This document shows, one piece after another, positions 53,895 to 62,852 of a stretch of DNA of 64,000 nucleotides (the stretch's first letter is position 1; every line of letters starts with the position of its first letter). Both the position numbers and the translations under genes were made by a program. A model generated the notes under the pieces. That model made no database searches. It saw nothing but the letters and a program-made list of their open reading frames with translations, and had not been told where the DNA came from. The stretch is from Brachyspira murdochii DSM 12563 (GTDB lineage: Bacteria; Spirochaetota; Brachyspiria; Brachyspirales; Brachyspiraceae): contig NC_014150.1 in the NCBI RefSeq assembly GCF_000092845.1, positions 2,851,510-2,915,509 on the forward strand, written 5' to 3'.

Positions 53895-54968
53895 ATGAAA
53901 ACAGATTTAAATAAATTATATGATGACAATTTAAATGAATTTAATGAAATAGAAAAAATAATTAATAAAGATGGCATATCTTTATTTGGAGCAGGTGAAT
54001 TTGGATATAGATGTGCAAAATATTTAATGGACAATAATTACAAAATTAATTGCTTTATAGATAATGATATTAACAAACAAAATAAAGAAATATATGGTAT
54101 AAAAATTGTCCCTAAAAATGATATTTTATCAAAAAATAGCAAAGTTGTATTAATTAGTACAACTAAATATATTAATGAAATTATTAATGAAAATAAAGAT
54201 AATTATACATATATAATACCATTCGATAAATATTTTATAATGAAAAATTTTAATAGATTTATTTCTATATATGAATACTTGTATGATAATAAATCAAAGG
54301 AAATATTTGAGAAATTATTATATTGTAAATACAATGGATTCATAGAAAGACTTTCTGATATTTTTGAAAAATCTCATTATTTTTCTGTAAATGCATTTTT
54401 GTCAGATAGTAAAAAACAAATTTTTTTAGACTTAGGAGCTTATGTAGGAGACACTGTTGAAAAATTTATAGAACATTCTGAAGGAATATTTGATAAAATA
54501 TATGCTTTTGAACCAGGAGACAAACAGTTCTCTGCTATGAATATTAGAGTGTCAAGATTAATAAGAGAATGGGCTATAGACAGTAATTCTATAATACTTG
54601 AAAAGCTTGGAATTTCAGATACAAATAAAGAAGTATTTTTTGATGAATCTTGTGATATATTATCAAGTAATATTACTAACAATGAAACAGGAATAAAAAT
54701 AAAAGTTGTTTCTGTAGATGAATACCTAAATGGCAGACCGATAACATTTTTAAAATCAGATATAGAAGGTGAAGAATTAAATATGCTCAAAGGTGCTTCA
54801 GAAACTATAAAAAAGTACAAACCTAAAATGGCTATATCAATATATCATAGACCAGATGATTTTTTTACTATACCAGAATTTATAAAATCTTTAGTACCAG
54901 AGTATAAATTTTATTTAAGACATCATTCTATAACTTTTGCTGAAACTGTATTATATTGCTGCATATAA
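53895..54968 (+). CDS. FkbM-family methyltransferase with N-terminal Rossmann domain
   Basis: A 357-residue protein. Residues 25-60 (ISLFGAGEFGYRCAKYLMDN) form a Rossmann-type start with the feel of sugar-nucleotide or PglD-like domains. The second half is FkbM: IFLDLGAYVGDTVEKF (SAM loop, near 176-191), YAFEPGDKQ, VSVDEYLNG, FLKSDIEGEELNMLKGA, then IYHRPDDFFTIPEFI. Such two-domain proteins modify surface glycans or lipids. TGGAGA lies before the ATG, and expression may depend on the hairpin and tract upstream. Confidence 0.85.
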   Translation: MKTDLNKLYDDNLNEFNEIEKIINKDGISLFGAGEFGYRCAKYLMDNNYKINCFIDNDINKQNKEIYGIKIVPKNDILSKNSKVVLISTTKYINEIINENKDNYTYIIPFDKYFIMKNFNRFISIYEYLYDNKSKEIFEKLLYCKYNGFIERLSDIFEKSHYFSVNAFLSDSKKQIFLDLGAYVGDTVEKFIEHSEGIFDKIYAFEPGDKQFSAMNIRVSRLIREWAIDSNSIILEKLGISDTNKEVFFDESCDILSSNITNNETGIKIKVVSVDEYLNGRPITFLKSDIEGEELNMLKGASETIKKYKPKMAISIYHRPDDFFTIPEFIKSLVPEYKFYLRHHSITFAETVLYCCI

Positions 54969-55033
54969 TTATAAAATTGTTTTAAGTAATTCTTTATGCT
55001 ATTTTTTAATATATGTTTTTATATATTTTATTG

Positions 55034-55070
55034 TACTGTCTTTTTTATTAAAGGCAGTACTTTTTTATAT
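55034..55070 (+). terminator. Terminator after the FkbM gene
   Basis: GTACTGTCTTT and AAAGGCAGTAC form an 11-base stem with one mismatch, followed by a T run. Confidence 0.75.
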
Positions 55071-55168
55071 ATAAACTTTATTTTATAATTGAAAAATATT
55101 GTATATAGTATAAAATATAGTATCAATTTTTAGTATTAATTTGCTATTTTATCGGAGGAAAAAAGAAT

Positions 55169-57823
55169 ATGAAACATACTTTAGAAGGAGCATACACTCC
55201 TAAAAATATCGAGGACAAATTATATAATTTCTGGAAGGAAAGCGGATTTTTTCATGCTGTTATGGATAAAAATAAAGAACCATATTCTATAGTCATACCT
55301 CCTCCAAATGTTACAGGCGTACTTCATATGGGACATGGACTTAATAATACGCTTCAGGATATACTTATAAGATTTCACAGAATGCTAGGCAAATGTACTT
55401 TATGGATGCCGGGTACGGACCATGCAGGTATTGCTACACAGAATGTTGTTGAGAGAAGATTAAAAGCTGAAGGCAAAAATAAATATGATTTGGGAAGAGA
55501 GGCATTTGTTAAAAAGACTTGGGAAGTAGCTAATGAACATCACTCTATAATAGTAAAACAATTAGAAAAAATAGGCTGCTCCTGCGATTGGGAGAGGGAA
55601 AGATTTACTCTTGATGAAGGCCTAAGCAATGCTGTAAGAGAAGTATTTGTTGAGCTTTATAATCAGGGTTTAATATACAGAGGAAAATATCTTATCAACT
55701 ATTGTCCTAGCTGCGGCACTGCTTTAGCTAATGATGAAGTAGAACATGAAGAGGTTGCTGGTGCTTTGTATCATGTTAAATACCAAATAGACGGCACTAA
55801 TGATTATATTGAAATAGCTACAACAAGACCTGAAACTATTTTGGCAGACGTTGCTATTGCTGTTCACCCAGATGATGAAAGATATGCCCATCTTACAGAA
55901 GAGAATGTTTTGATACTTCCTATAGTAGGCAGAAAATTAAGACTTGTAAAAGATACTTATGTTGATAAAGAGTTTGGTACTGGAGCTTTAAAAATCACGC
56001 CTGCTCATGACCCTAATGACTTTGCTATAGCTAAAAGACATAATTTAGAGATTATTAATATCTTAAATCCAGACGGAACATTCAATGAAAATACTCCTTC
56101 TCATTATCAGGGTAAAACTGTAAAAGAAGCTAGAAGTATGATTATAAAAGAGCTTGAAGAGTTGGGAGCTTTTGTTGGAAAAGATAATATAAAGCACCAA
56201 GTGGGACACTGCTATAGATGTCATAATGTTGTAGAGCCTTATTACAGCGATCAATGGTTTGTAAAAATGAAGCCTTTAGCAGAAAAAGCATATAAGGCAG
56301 TTAATGACGGCAATACAAAAATTTATCCGGAAAGATGGATTAATACTTATAATCACTGGATGACTGATATTAGAGATTGGTGTATAAGCAGACAATTATG
56401 GTGGGGACATAGGATTCCAGTATGGTACTGCGATGACTGCGGCGAGATGATGGTGTCAAAAACTGATATTACAGAATGCAGTAAGTGTAAATCTAAAAAC
56501 ATTCATCAAGATGAAGATGTACTTGATACTTGGTTTTCTTCTTGGTTATGGCCTTTTTCTACTTTCGGCTGGCCTGAAGTTAATGAAGAATTAAAATATT
56601 TTTATCCTACTACTGCACTTGTTACAGGTTATGATATATTATTTTTCTGGGTTGCTAGAATGATTATGGCTGGAACTCATTTTATGAATGATGTACCTTT
56701 TAAAGATGTTTATCTTAACGGACTTATAAGAGATAAAATCGGAAGAAAAATGTCCAAAAGTTTGGGAAACGGCATTGACCCTATAGAAATTATTGATGAG
56801 CATGGGGCTGATGCTTTTAGATTTACTTTATCATTTATAACTTCATTAGGAGGTCAGGATATTTGGCTTGACAGAGAACTTTTCAAAATGGGAGGAAAGT
56901 TTGCTAATAAAATATACAATAGTGCTAAATATATTTTCGGCAGCATTGAAGATAATGCTGATATAAAAGATTTAGATAATTACACTCTTGAGAATAAAGA
57001 TAAATGGATATTATCAAGACTTCAGAAGGCTATTGATGATACTACTAAAAAATTAAAAGAATATAGATTTGATGAGGCTTCTCAGACTATTTATAAATTC
57101 TATTGGAATGAGTTCTGCGATTGGTATATAGAGATAAGTAAATTTGATTTAAAAGACGAAAGCAAAAAAGAAAAAACTATTGCTGTGTTATTGTATGTGC
57201 TTGAAGAGTCAATGGCTATGATTCACCCATTTATGCCTTTTATTACAGAAGAGATTTATTCTAATTTACCAAAGCATAATATTGATTCAAAGGCATTGAT
57301 GATTAGAGAATATCCTAAAGCTAATAGTAAATATATATATGAAGATATAGAAAAAGATTTTAACTTAATTCAGGATATAGTATCTGGAATAAGAAATGCA
57401 CGTTCATCATTTAATTTGCCTCCTAATAAAAAACTTGATGTTACAATACGTTATACTTCAGACTATTTCAAAGATACTACAGAAAGCTATAAAGATATTA
57501 TATCATCGCTTTCGCTTACTGAATCATTAAATATAGTTTCTTCAAAAGATACTCAAAGAAATAAAGGCTCATTTGTTAAAGTATTTGAAGGCGGGGAGAT
57601 AAATGTTAATCTTGTTGGCATAATAGATTTAGAAGCTGAAAAAAAGAGATTAGAAAAAGAGGCATCTAAATATAAAAAAGATTTGGAAGCAGTAAACAAA
57701 AAACTTTCGAATGAAAACTTTATTAATAAAGCTAAACAGGAAGCTATTGATACAGAAAACAGAAAGAAAAAAGAGTTTGAAGATAAATTAAAAGGTATAG
57801 AGGAAGTTTTGGCTTCTTTATAA
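55169..57823 (+). CDS. valS: Valyl-tRNA synthetase
   Basis: An 884-residue class I synthetase. The HIGH motif lies in PPPNVTGVLHMGHGLNNTLQ near 44-63, TDHAGIATQ follows, the editing domain holds ATTRPETILADVA, and KMSKS appears as GRKMSKSLGNGIDP near 527. A zinc-type cysteine cluster (WYCDDCGEM, CSKCKS) sits in the middle, and a C-terminal coiled coil (KKRLEKEASKYKKDLE) closes it. Length and order are normal. GGAGG precedes the ATG. Confidence 0.98.
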   Translation: MKHTLEGAYTPKNIEDKLYNFWKESGFFHAVMDKNKEPYSIVIPPPNVTGVLHMGHGLNNTLQDILIRFHRMLGKCTLWMPGTDHAGIATQNVVERRLKAEGKNKYDLGREAFVKKTWEVANEHHSIIVKQLEKIGCSCDWERERFTLDEGLSNAVREVFVELYNQGLIYRGKYLINYCPSCGTALANDEVEHEEVAGALYHVKYQIDGTNDYIEIATTRPETILADVAIAVHPDDERYAHLTEENVLILPIVGRKLRLVKDTYVDKEFGTGALKITPAHDPNDFAIAKRHNLEIINILNPDGTFNENTPSHYQGKTVKEARSMIIKELEELGAFVGKDNIKHQVGHCYRCHNVVEPYYSDQWFVKMKPLAEKAYKAVNDGNTKIYPERWINTYNHWMTDIRDWCISRQLWWGHRIPVWYCDDCGEMMVSKTDITECSKCKSKNIHQDEDVLDTWFSSWLWPFSTFGWPEVNEELKYFYPTTALVTGYDILFFWVARMIMAGTHFMNDVPFKDVYLNGLIRDKIGRKMSKSLGNGIDPIEIIDEHGADAFRFTLSFITSLGGQDIWLDRELFKMGGKFANKIYNSAKYIFGSIEDNADIKDLDNYTLENKDKWILSRLQKAIDDTTKKLKEYRFDEASQTIYKFYWNEFCDWYIEISKFDLKDESKKEKTIAVLLYVLEESMAMIHPFMPFITEEIYSNLPKHNIDSKALMIREYPKANSKYIYEDIEKDFNLIQDIVSGIRNARSSFNLPPNKKLDVTIRYTSDYFKDTTESYKDIISSLSLTESLNIVSSKDTQRNKGSFVKVFEGGEINVNLVGIIDLEAEKKRLEKEASKYKKDLEAVNKKLSNENFINKAKQEAIDTENRKKKEFEDKLKGIEEVLASL

Positions 57824-57866
57824 TTTTTATAATGCTTAAATAATATTTTTAATAAAAGTAAAATTA

Positions 57867-57912
57867 AAAACTTGGCTTATATTTATTGAAAAATGTAGGT
57901 CAAGTTTTTTTA
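57867..57912 (+). terminator. Terminator after valS
   Basis: AAAAACTTG(GC) and (GT)CAAGTTTTTT pair around a loop of AT-rich sequence and end in a T run, about 45 bases after the stop. The rest of the gap to 58100 shows no gene. Confidence 0.65.
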
Positions 57913-58100
57913 ATACTTAATAAAAAAATCAAGTATTAATCATACAAAAATTAATTTTTTATTAAGAAATTTCTAAGCTTTTTCTAAAGTATATAACAGA
58001 ATTATTATTTTTTATTATTGCTAATAAAAATTATTCGCTAAAAGTGTATAGCAAATGAATTTGCTATACGCTCATAATTTTTATATTTGGTTTCTAGTAT

Positions 58101-58315
58101 TTAAAAATTATTATTTTTATCTAAAAGTCTGTATACTGTATTCATTTTACTTGACAGATTTTGAAATATTTTCTTCTTCCATTATAGATTTTAATTGATA
58201 AACTATTAATTGATGATAACGATAAAGATTCTTCTAAAATATTTTCTTCTTTAAGATAATCAAAGAAATATCCTCCTATAGGATTATTTGTTTTTTTAGT
58301 ATTATTATTTTTCAC
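58101..58315 (-). pseudogene. Degenerate XRE/HigA-type antitoxin gene
   Basis: Three frames together spell an XRE-type antitoxin: from GTG at 58315, NPIGGYFFDYLKEENILEE; then in a second frame QLKSIMEEENISKSV; then in a third KMNTVYRLLDKNNNF to the stop at 58101. These match the usual order GSxFDDFLKEEGIxEE, AWQLxxxMxxxxxSKxxMA, KxMxTSRxxVxRLLD, with small deletions between. It is broken and cannot give a full protein. It lies 33 bases downstream of the intact yoeB on the same strand. Confidence 0.6.
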
Positions 58316-58348
58316 TGTATTTTTAATTATTATAAACTATTATAAAAT

Positions 58349-58615
58349 TTAATTATTTTTATAGTGGGTTTTACAGCCAACTATGAATAAATTATTATCT
58401 TCAATATAGTATACTAATCTATGTTCATAATTTATTCGCCTAGAATATAATCCGTTTAATTCACCTTTTAATCTCTCTGGTTTTCCTATACCAATCAATA
58501 AACCATTTCTTTCTATATCTTTTATGAGATCATTAATTTTCTGTAATATTTTTTTATCGTTCTTTTGAAAATAAATATAATCTTCCCAAGCTTTATCATA
58601 AAAAATTTTATTCAT
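58349..58615 (-). CDS. yoeB: YoeB-type toxin (ribosome-dependent mRNA endonuclease)
   Basis: An 88-residue toxin of the Txe/YoeB family: MNKIFYDKAWEDYIYFQKND, then GIGKPERLKGELNGLYSRRI, NYEHRLVYYI and CKTHYKNN. The conserved Glu, Arg and His sites (RRINYEHR and the final THY) are all present, so it should be active. It overlaps the antitoxin gene by 8 bases. YoeB normally pairs with a YefM-type antitoxin; here the partner is RelB/DinJ-like. Confidence 0.93.
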   Translation of the reverse strand: MNKIFYDKAWEDYIYFQKNDKKILQKINDLIKDIERNGLLIGIGKPERLKGELNGLYSRRINYEHRLVYYIEDNNLFIVGCKTHYKNN

Positions 58616-58874
58616 CTAATAACTCTCTTTTATGACCTAATCCAGACTTTAATTCCAAATATCCTTCTTTTAAAAATTTTATATTTTCATCATTGTAGAA
58701 ATTATCATTATCTAATTGTTTATTTTTTTCTATTTTAAATGGAATTGACTGAGTATTTATAGAAGTTCTTAAAAATATATTAATAGCTGTATTAAAGTCT
58801 AAACCTAAATCATTAAAAAGTTTATCGGCTTCATTTTTTAATTTATCATCGATTTTAATAGTTACTTCTGACAT
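58608..58874 (-). CDS. dinJ: RelB/DinJ-family antitoxin
   Basis: An 88-residue antitoxin; the ATG at 58874 is preferred because GGAG at about 58881-58884 lies before it. The ribbon-helix-helix SEVTIKIDDKLKNEADKLFN followed by GLDFNTAINIFLRTS and the IPFKI ending of the first domain are DinJ hallmarks. It should bind its own promoter and block YoeB. The C-terminal part (from about 55) is the toxin-wrapping tail and differs from YefM. Confidence 0.9.
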   Translation of the reverse strand: MSEVTIKIDDKLKNEADKLFNDLGLDFNTAINIFLRTSINTQSIPFKIEKNKQLDNDNFYNDENIKFLKEGYLELKSGLGHKRELLDE

Positions 58875-59044
58875 ATGAAACTCCATTATTATTTAATGAA
58901 ATTATATCTGTAAAAATATTAAAATACAATAGCATAATATTTTTAAATTATATTATTTATTCTATGCTATGTATCTGTTTACTTTATTTTTATATTTGTT
59001 ATAATCGCCTTCTATTAAAATATCAATTTTTAAGGAAACATAAA

Positions 59045-60082
59045 ATGAAAACTTTATTAAAAACAATATTGTGTTTTGCAGTCTCGTCTGCATCGGTATT
59101 TGGTATGTACGGTTTTAGCAATGATTGGATGGATTTTCTTACAGACAGCAGTCATCTTAGAGCTAGAACAGATCAATTAGGTTTTGTATTGGGTAATAGT
59201 GCAGTAAAAGGCACTTTTGGCTTTAAGGCAGATACTCTTTCTTTCGGCAATATAATGAGTTATATTGATAATGGAAAATTATCATTAGATGCAACTATTT
59301 CTGTAGGTTTGGCATACACTTCAGATATTATAAGTGTAGGACTTGGATATAATTATACTTATATAGATTCTTCTTTAGATGTTCATACTCCTGTTTTAAT
59401 GCTTAATGCTATGAATGACAGTTTGAGAATATGCGTGCCTTTTCAAATAGCTGATTCTAAAGACAATTCTGATTATTCTGCTTTTAGTACATCTAGTGAA
59501 ATTAGATATTATACCGGGCTTGATTCTGTTAATGCTGTAAGACTTTATATTAATTATGGTAAAAATAGTTATAATGGTAATAGTGCTTCTTCTTTTGGAT
59601 TTGAGTTAAGATTTTATTTTCTTCCTACTACTATTAATAATGTTTGGATTAACCCTTTTATAAAAGTGTTATATTCTTCATCATTGGATGCAAAGGGTAA
59701 AGATATTATTAATGAAAATACTGATACTTTAGTAAATATACAGTCTCAAGACAGGATATCATATACTTCAAATAATGCAAATGAAATATATGAGTCTAAT
59801 CCTTATATTGTGAGAATAACTCCAGCATTATCATTGTATGCTAATTCTGATTTTGTTAGTTTATATTTTGAACCTAGTATAGGCTATAAAATAATATATG
59901 ACGGTAAAAAAGTTGGTAATCTTAATCATACTCTTACTTGGGGAGCTTATTCTGAAGTGAGAGTATATCCTGTAAGTGATTTGGAATGGTATTTTGAAAT
60001 GGGTATAAACTCATCAAATAATCCAATACCAGTTAATTTTAGGTCTGCAACAGGTATAAATTGGTACTTTACTCAATTATAG
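59045..60082 (+). CDS. Vsp-like outer-membrane surface protein
   Basis: A 345-residue protein. The start at 59045 gives a proper signal peptide (MKTLLKTILCFAVSSASVFG) and has AAGGAA before it; the longer frame from 58964 does not. After the signal, MYGFSNDWMDFLTDSSHLRA, then LGFVLGNSAVKGTFGFKAD, closely follows the Brachyspira variable surface protein (Vsp) pattern as I recall it. The remainder is beta-strand rich. Vsp proteins are major, variable surface antigens; here a single copy is seen, without tandem paralogues. Confidence 0.75.
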   Translation: MKTLLKTILCFAVSSASVFGMYGFSNDWMDFLTDSSHLRARTDQLGFVLGNSAVKGTFGFKADTLSFGNIMSYIDNGKLSLDATISVGLAYTSDIISVGLGYNYTYIDSSLDVHTPVLMLNAMNDSLRICVPFQIADSKDNSDYSAFSTSSEIRYYTGLDSVNAVRLYINYGKNSYNGNSASSFGFELRFYFLPTTINNVWINPFIKVLYSSSLDAKGKDIINENTDTLVNIQSQDRISYTSNNANEIYESNPYIVRITPALSLYANSDFVSLYFEPSIGYKIIYDGKKVGNLNHTLTWGAYSEVRVYPVSDLEWYFEMGINSSNNPIPVNFRSATGINWYFTQL

Positions 60083-60102
60083 ATTATAAGTATCTAATTA
60101 TT

Positions 60103-60151
60103 TTATTGGCTTTGTATATTAATTTTTAGTGATATACAAAGTCAATAAAAA
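60103..60151 (+). terminator. Terminator after the Vsp-like gene
   Basis: TTTATTGGCTTTGTATAT and ATATACAAAGTCAATAAA form a long stem around a loop of about a dozen bases. It is T/A-rich on both sides, so possibly bidirectional. Confidence 0.7.
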
Positions 60152-60259
60152 TTAGCCGTTAATTATAATATCAGGATTTCTATTTTTATATAAAGCTGTC
60201 GATACAATTAATGTTATAATCTCGCTTAAAATATAATTAGTACGATTTAGTATTATTAT

Positions 60260-61093
60260 CTATTCTTTAGTCTTTCCGATAATCGCCTGCTGACATATAT
60301 CGTTATACCTTGTATCTCTTTTTCTTTTTTCTATGATAACAATTCCGTCATAATAATGGATAGAGTATGCACTGTCAGTAAAACTATTTGGGTATAAATC
60401 ATCTTCTTCGGTAGACCAATATGCATTTAAATAGTCTATTAAGTTTTTGGTATATTCTATAAATGAATTAGGATTTTTATAACCGCCTCCGAAATTAGGC
60501 CAGTATGAAGTGTATACATCTTCGCATAAATAAATACCATCATCTTTTATATGTCCGTACATCTCTTCAAAAGTTATTATCTGCTGATTCATTCTGTGTC
60601 CGCCGTCATCTATTAGTATGTCCAGCTTTGGTATTTGGCTTTTTACTTCATTTAAAAAATCTCTGTCATCTTGAGAGCCTATAAATATTTTTATATTGTC
60701 CCCTTCAAATTGTTTGCATTTTGGATTTTTGTCTATTGAGTATATATTAACATTAGCATTGGGGTTGTTATTTTTGAAATATTCTCTCCACATCTTCACA
60801 GCTCCTCCGCTTCCAACACCTATTTCCATCATGTTAATATCTTTTCCTCTGTATTTAGAAAAATGTCTTTCGTATATATCAAAAAAAGGAAGATGTTTAA
60901 ATATTGCTTCTCCTTTATTATTGAGAAAATAGTTATGCAAGTCTGCTTTATCTTTATTATCATCGTTTATTAGTATGTCTCTTATTATTTCAAGTTTTTT
61001 TTTATCTTCTTCGCTGTCGCTTTTTACTAATAATAGGTTCTTATGCGTTTTTACTCTCAATTTTTTTATTTCAGACTTTTTACCTTTTTTCAT
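60260..61093 (-). CDS. Class I SAM-dependent methyltransferase-like protein
   Basis: A 277-residue protein. The core holds INMMEIGVGSGGAVKMWREY (motif I, near 86-105), IYSIDKNPKCKQFEG and LDILIDDGGHRMNQQIITFE, as in the Methyltransf_24 and cephalosporin-hydroxylase-like group that is often found in glycan modification. The N-terminus is highly basic (KKGKKSEIKKLRVKTHK). The substrate is unknown. Confidence 0.78.
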   Translation of the reverse strand: MKKGKKSEIKKLRVKTHKNLLLVKSDSEEDKKKLEIIRDILINDDNKDKADLHNYFLNNKGEAIFKHLPFFDIYERHFSKYRGKDINMMEIGVGSGGAVKMWREYFKNNNPNANVNIYSIDKNPKCKQFEGDNIKIFIGSQDDRDFLNEVKSQIPKLDILIDDGGHRMNQQIITFEEMYGHIKDDGIYLCEDVYTSYWPNFGGGYKNPNSFIEYTKNLIDYLNAYWSTEEDDLYPNSFTDSAYSIHYYDGIVIIEKRKRDTRYNDICQQAIIGKTKE

Positions 61094-61309
61094 TTTTTGT
61101 TCCTTTTATTTGTATCCGTAATTTTATACAATAAAATTCTAATTTGTCAAGGATTATGTAACTTATAGTTTTATATAAAATGTAATCTTTTTTTATATAA
61201 ATAATATATGTTTGTAAAAAAATATTATAAATACAAGATTTTTTTATTGATAATTTTACTTTTAATGTTAAATTTTAAATATCATATAAATACGGTTGGA
61301 GTTCAATTT

Positions 61310-62065
61310 ATGAGAAGAATAATACTTTCTATTATGATGTTTGTATGTACAGCATCAGCGTCATTTGCTTTAGGCGGCGGATTTGAGTTTATATTAAATG
61401 TACCTGTTGGTATGAGCATAGGTGTTTATGATTATGAGTTAAGTGATTATGCTGAGAGAATGGACGCTATAAGCGGAGGAGCTATACGAAGTTCATTTGC
61501 TAGAAATGGAGGTATTGGTTTTGATATAGGAGCTTCTCTTCAGATTGGATATATGATAAAGTTTACAGATAGTATTGGTCTAAGTATACTAGCAGAAGCA
61601 GGATATAGTCATGATACTTATTCTTATATAAGCAGATTAGATAAAAATAATTCTTATTCATATTCTTTTGAAAGTTTGCAGTTGGGCGTTATACCTAAGT
61701 TTAATATCAAAAACTTTGCTATAGGTATTGGCGGAGGAGTAAAGATTCCTTTAGCTGGAAATATACATACAAAAACTTCATTGTTTGAAAGCAATACTAA
61801 ATTAACTTCAGATGATATAAAAAGACTATATGAAAAAGCCTTAATGCCTTATATTAAAGTTACTTTTGATTATTCTATATTCTTCACTCAGAAAACAGCA
61901 TTTAATATAGGATTATATTTAGGATATGATTTTGGTTTAGAGCCTAATATATATACTGTTGACGGTGCTATCGATGGAAACAGATTGGTTGTTGATGAGG
62001 TATCATATTCTAGTTTTGATGTGGGACTTCAGGTAGGATTAAAATTCGGACCTAGCACAAAATAG
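61310..62065 (+). CDS. Outer-membrane beta-barrel protein
   Basis: A 251-residue protein. The ATG at 61310, with GGAG at 61297-61300, gives a signal peptide (MRRIILSIMMFVCTASASFA) and is preferred to the frame from 61208. The mature part alternates short polar turns and amphipathic strands, opening LGGGFEFILNVPVGMSIGVY and ending SSFDVGLQVGLKFGPSTK. It is similar in build to small porin or OmpA-type barrels. No family symbol can be given. Confidence 0.75.
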   Translation: MRRIILSIMMFVCTASASFALGGGFEFILNVPVGMSIGVYDYELSDYAERMDAISGGAIRSSFARNGGIGFDIGASLQIGYMIKFTDSIGLSILAEAGYSHDTYSYISRLDKNNSYSYSFESLQLGVIPKFNIKNFAIGIGGGVKIPLAGNIHTKTSLFESNTKLTSDDIKRLYEKALMPYIKVTFDYSIFFTQKTAFNIGLYLGYDFGLEPNIYTVDGAIDGNRLVVDEVSYSSFDVGLQVGLKFGPSTK

Positions 62066-62090
62066 ATTGTTTTTAATTACTTGTACAAAG

Positions 62091-62132
62091 ATAAACAGCT
62101 TATTTATATATTTTTATAATAGGCTGTTTTTT
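62091..62132 (+). terminator. Terminator after the beta-barrel gene
   Basis: AAACAGCTTATT and AATAGGCTGTTT pair around an AT-rich loop of about 14 bases, then a T run. Confidence 0.8.
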
Positions 62133-62162
62133 TATTATATAAAATTTATTTAGGATTAAAAT

Positions 62163-62768
62163 ATGAATAATGATATTAATGCTATTATAGAGATTTCATT
62201 AAATAATCAAAAGAATGCTTTCAGTATTATAAAAGAGCTTAATATAGAAAATGCTTTTAAATCTATTGGTGCAAGAGTAAATTTAGTAGGTTCTCTAAAG
62301 ATGGGACTTTTAATGAAAAATAAAGATATAGACTTTCATGTATATACTTCTTCTCTTGATATAGAAAAGAGTTTTTTGGCCGTTTCAAAAATAGCAAAAA
62401 ATAAAAAAATAGAGAAAGTAACATATACTAATTTGATAGATACAGATGAGCATTGTATAGAATGGCATTTATTTTACAAAGATGATTGTAATTCTGATAA
62501 TATAGAAATTTGGCAGATAGATATTATTCATATATTAGAAGGTTCTTATTATGACGGGTATTTTGAAAAAGCTGCTGATGATGTAATAAATATGCTTACA
62601 CAGGAAAAAAGAAATATAATATTAAAATTAAAATATGAAACACCGGATAATATAAAAATAATGGGTATAGAATATTATAAGGCTGTGCTTAAAGATAATA
62701 TTCAAACTTTTGAAGAGTTCATCAAATGGAGAGATAAACAGTCATTTAATGGTATAATAGAGTTATAA
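62163..62768 (+). CDS. Nucleotidyltransferase-fold protein
   Basis: A 201-residue protein. LVGSLKMGLLMKNKDIDFHV (about 41-60) has the Gly-Ser and Asp-x-Asp pattern of the nucleotidyltransferase (pol beta) fold; the third acidic residue could be in EIWQIDIIH. The rest is helical. The family's roles range from antibiotic modification to toxin pairs; none is indicated here. AGGA precedes the ATG, and the terminator before it suggests a separate transcript. Confidence 0.65.
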   Translation: MNNDINAIIEISLNNQKNAFSIIKELNIENAFKSIGARVNLVGSLKMGLLMKNKDIDFHVYTSSLDIEKSFLAVSKIAKNKKIEKVTYTNLIDTDEHCIEWHLFYKDDCNSDNIEIWQIDIIHILEGSYYDGYFEKAADDVINMLTQEKRNIILKLKYETPDNIKIMGIEYYKAVLKDNIQTFEEFIKWRDKQSFNGIIEL

Positions 62769-62852
62769 TAAAAATTATTAAAATTACATATAGTATATTT
62801 ACATTTTTTATGTATTGAAGTATTATATTCTATAATTTTTTAAGGAATATTT

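Noticed and set aside
58964-59044. Longer start for the Vsp-like protein
   Set aside because: The extra residues precede a clean signal peptide at 59045, which also has an AAGGAA ribosome site.
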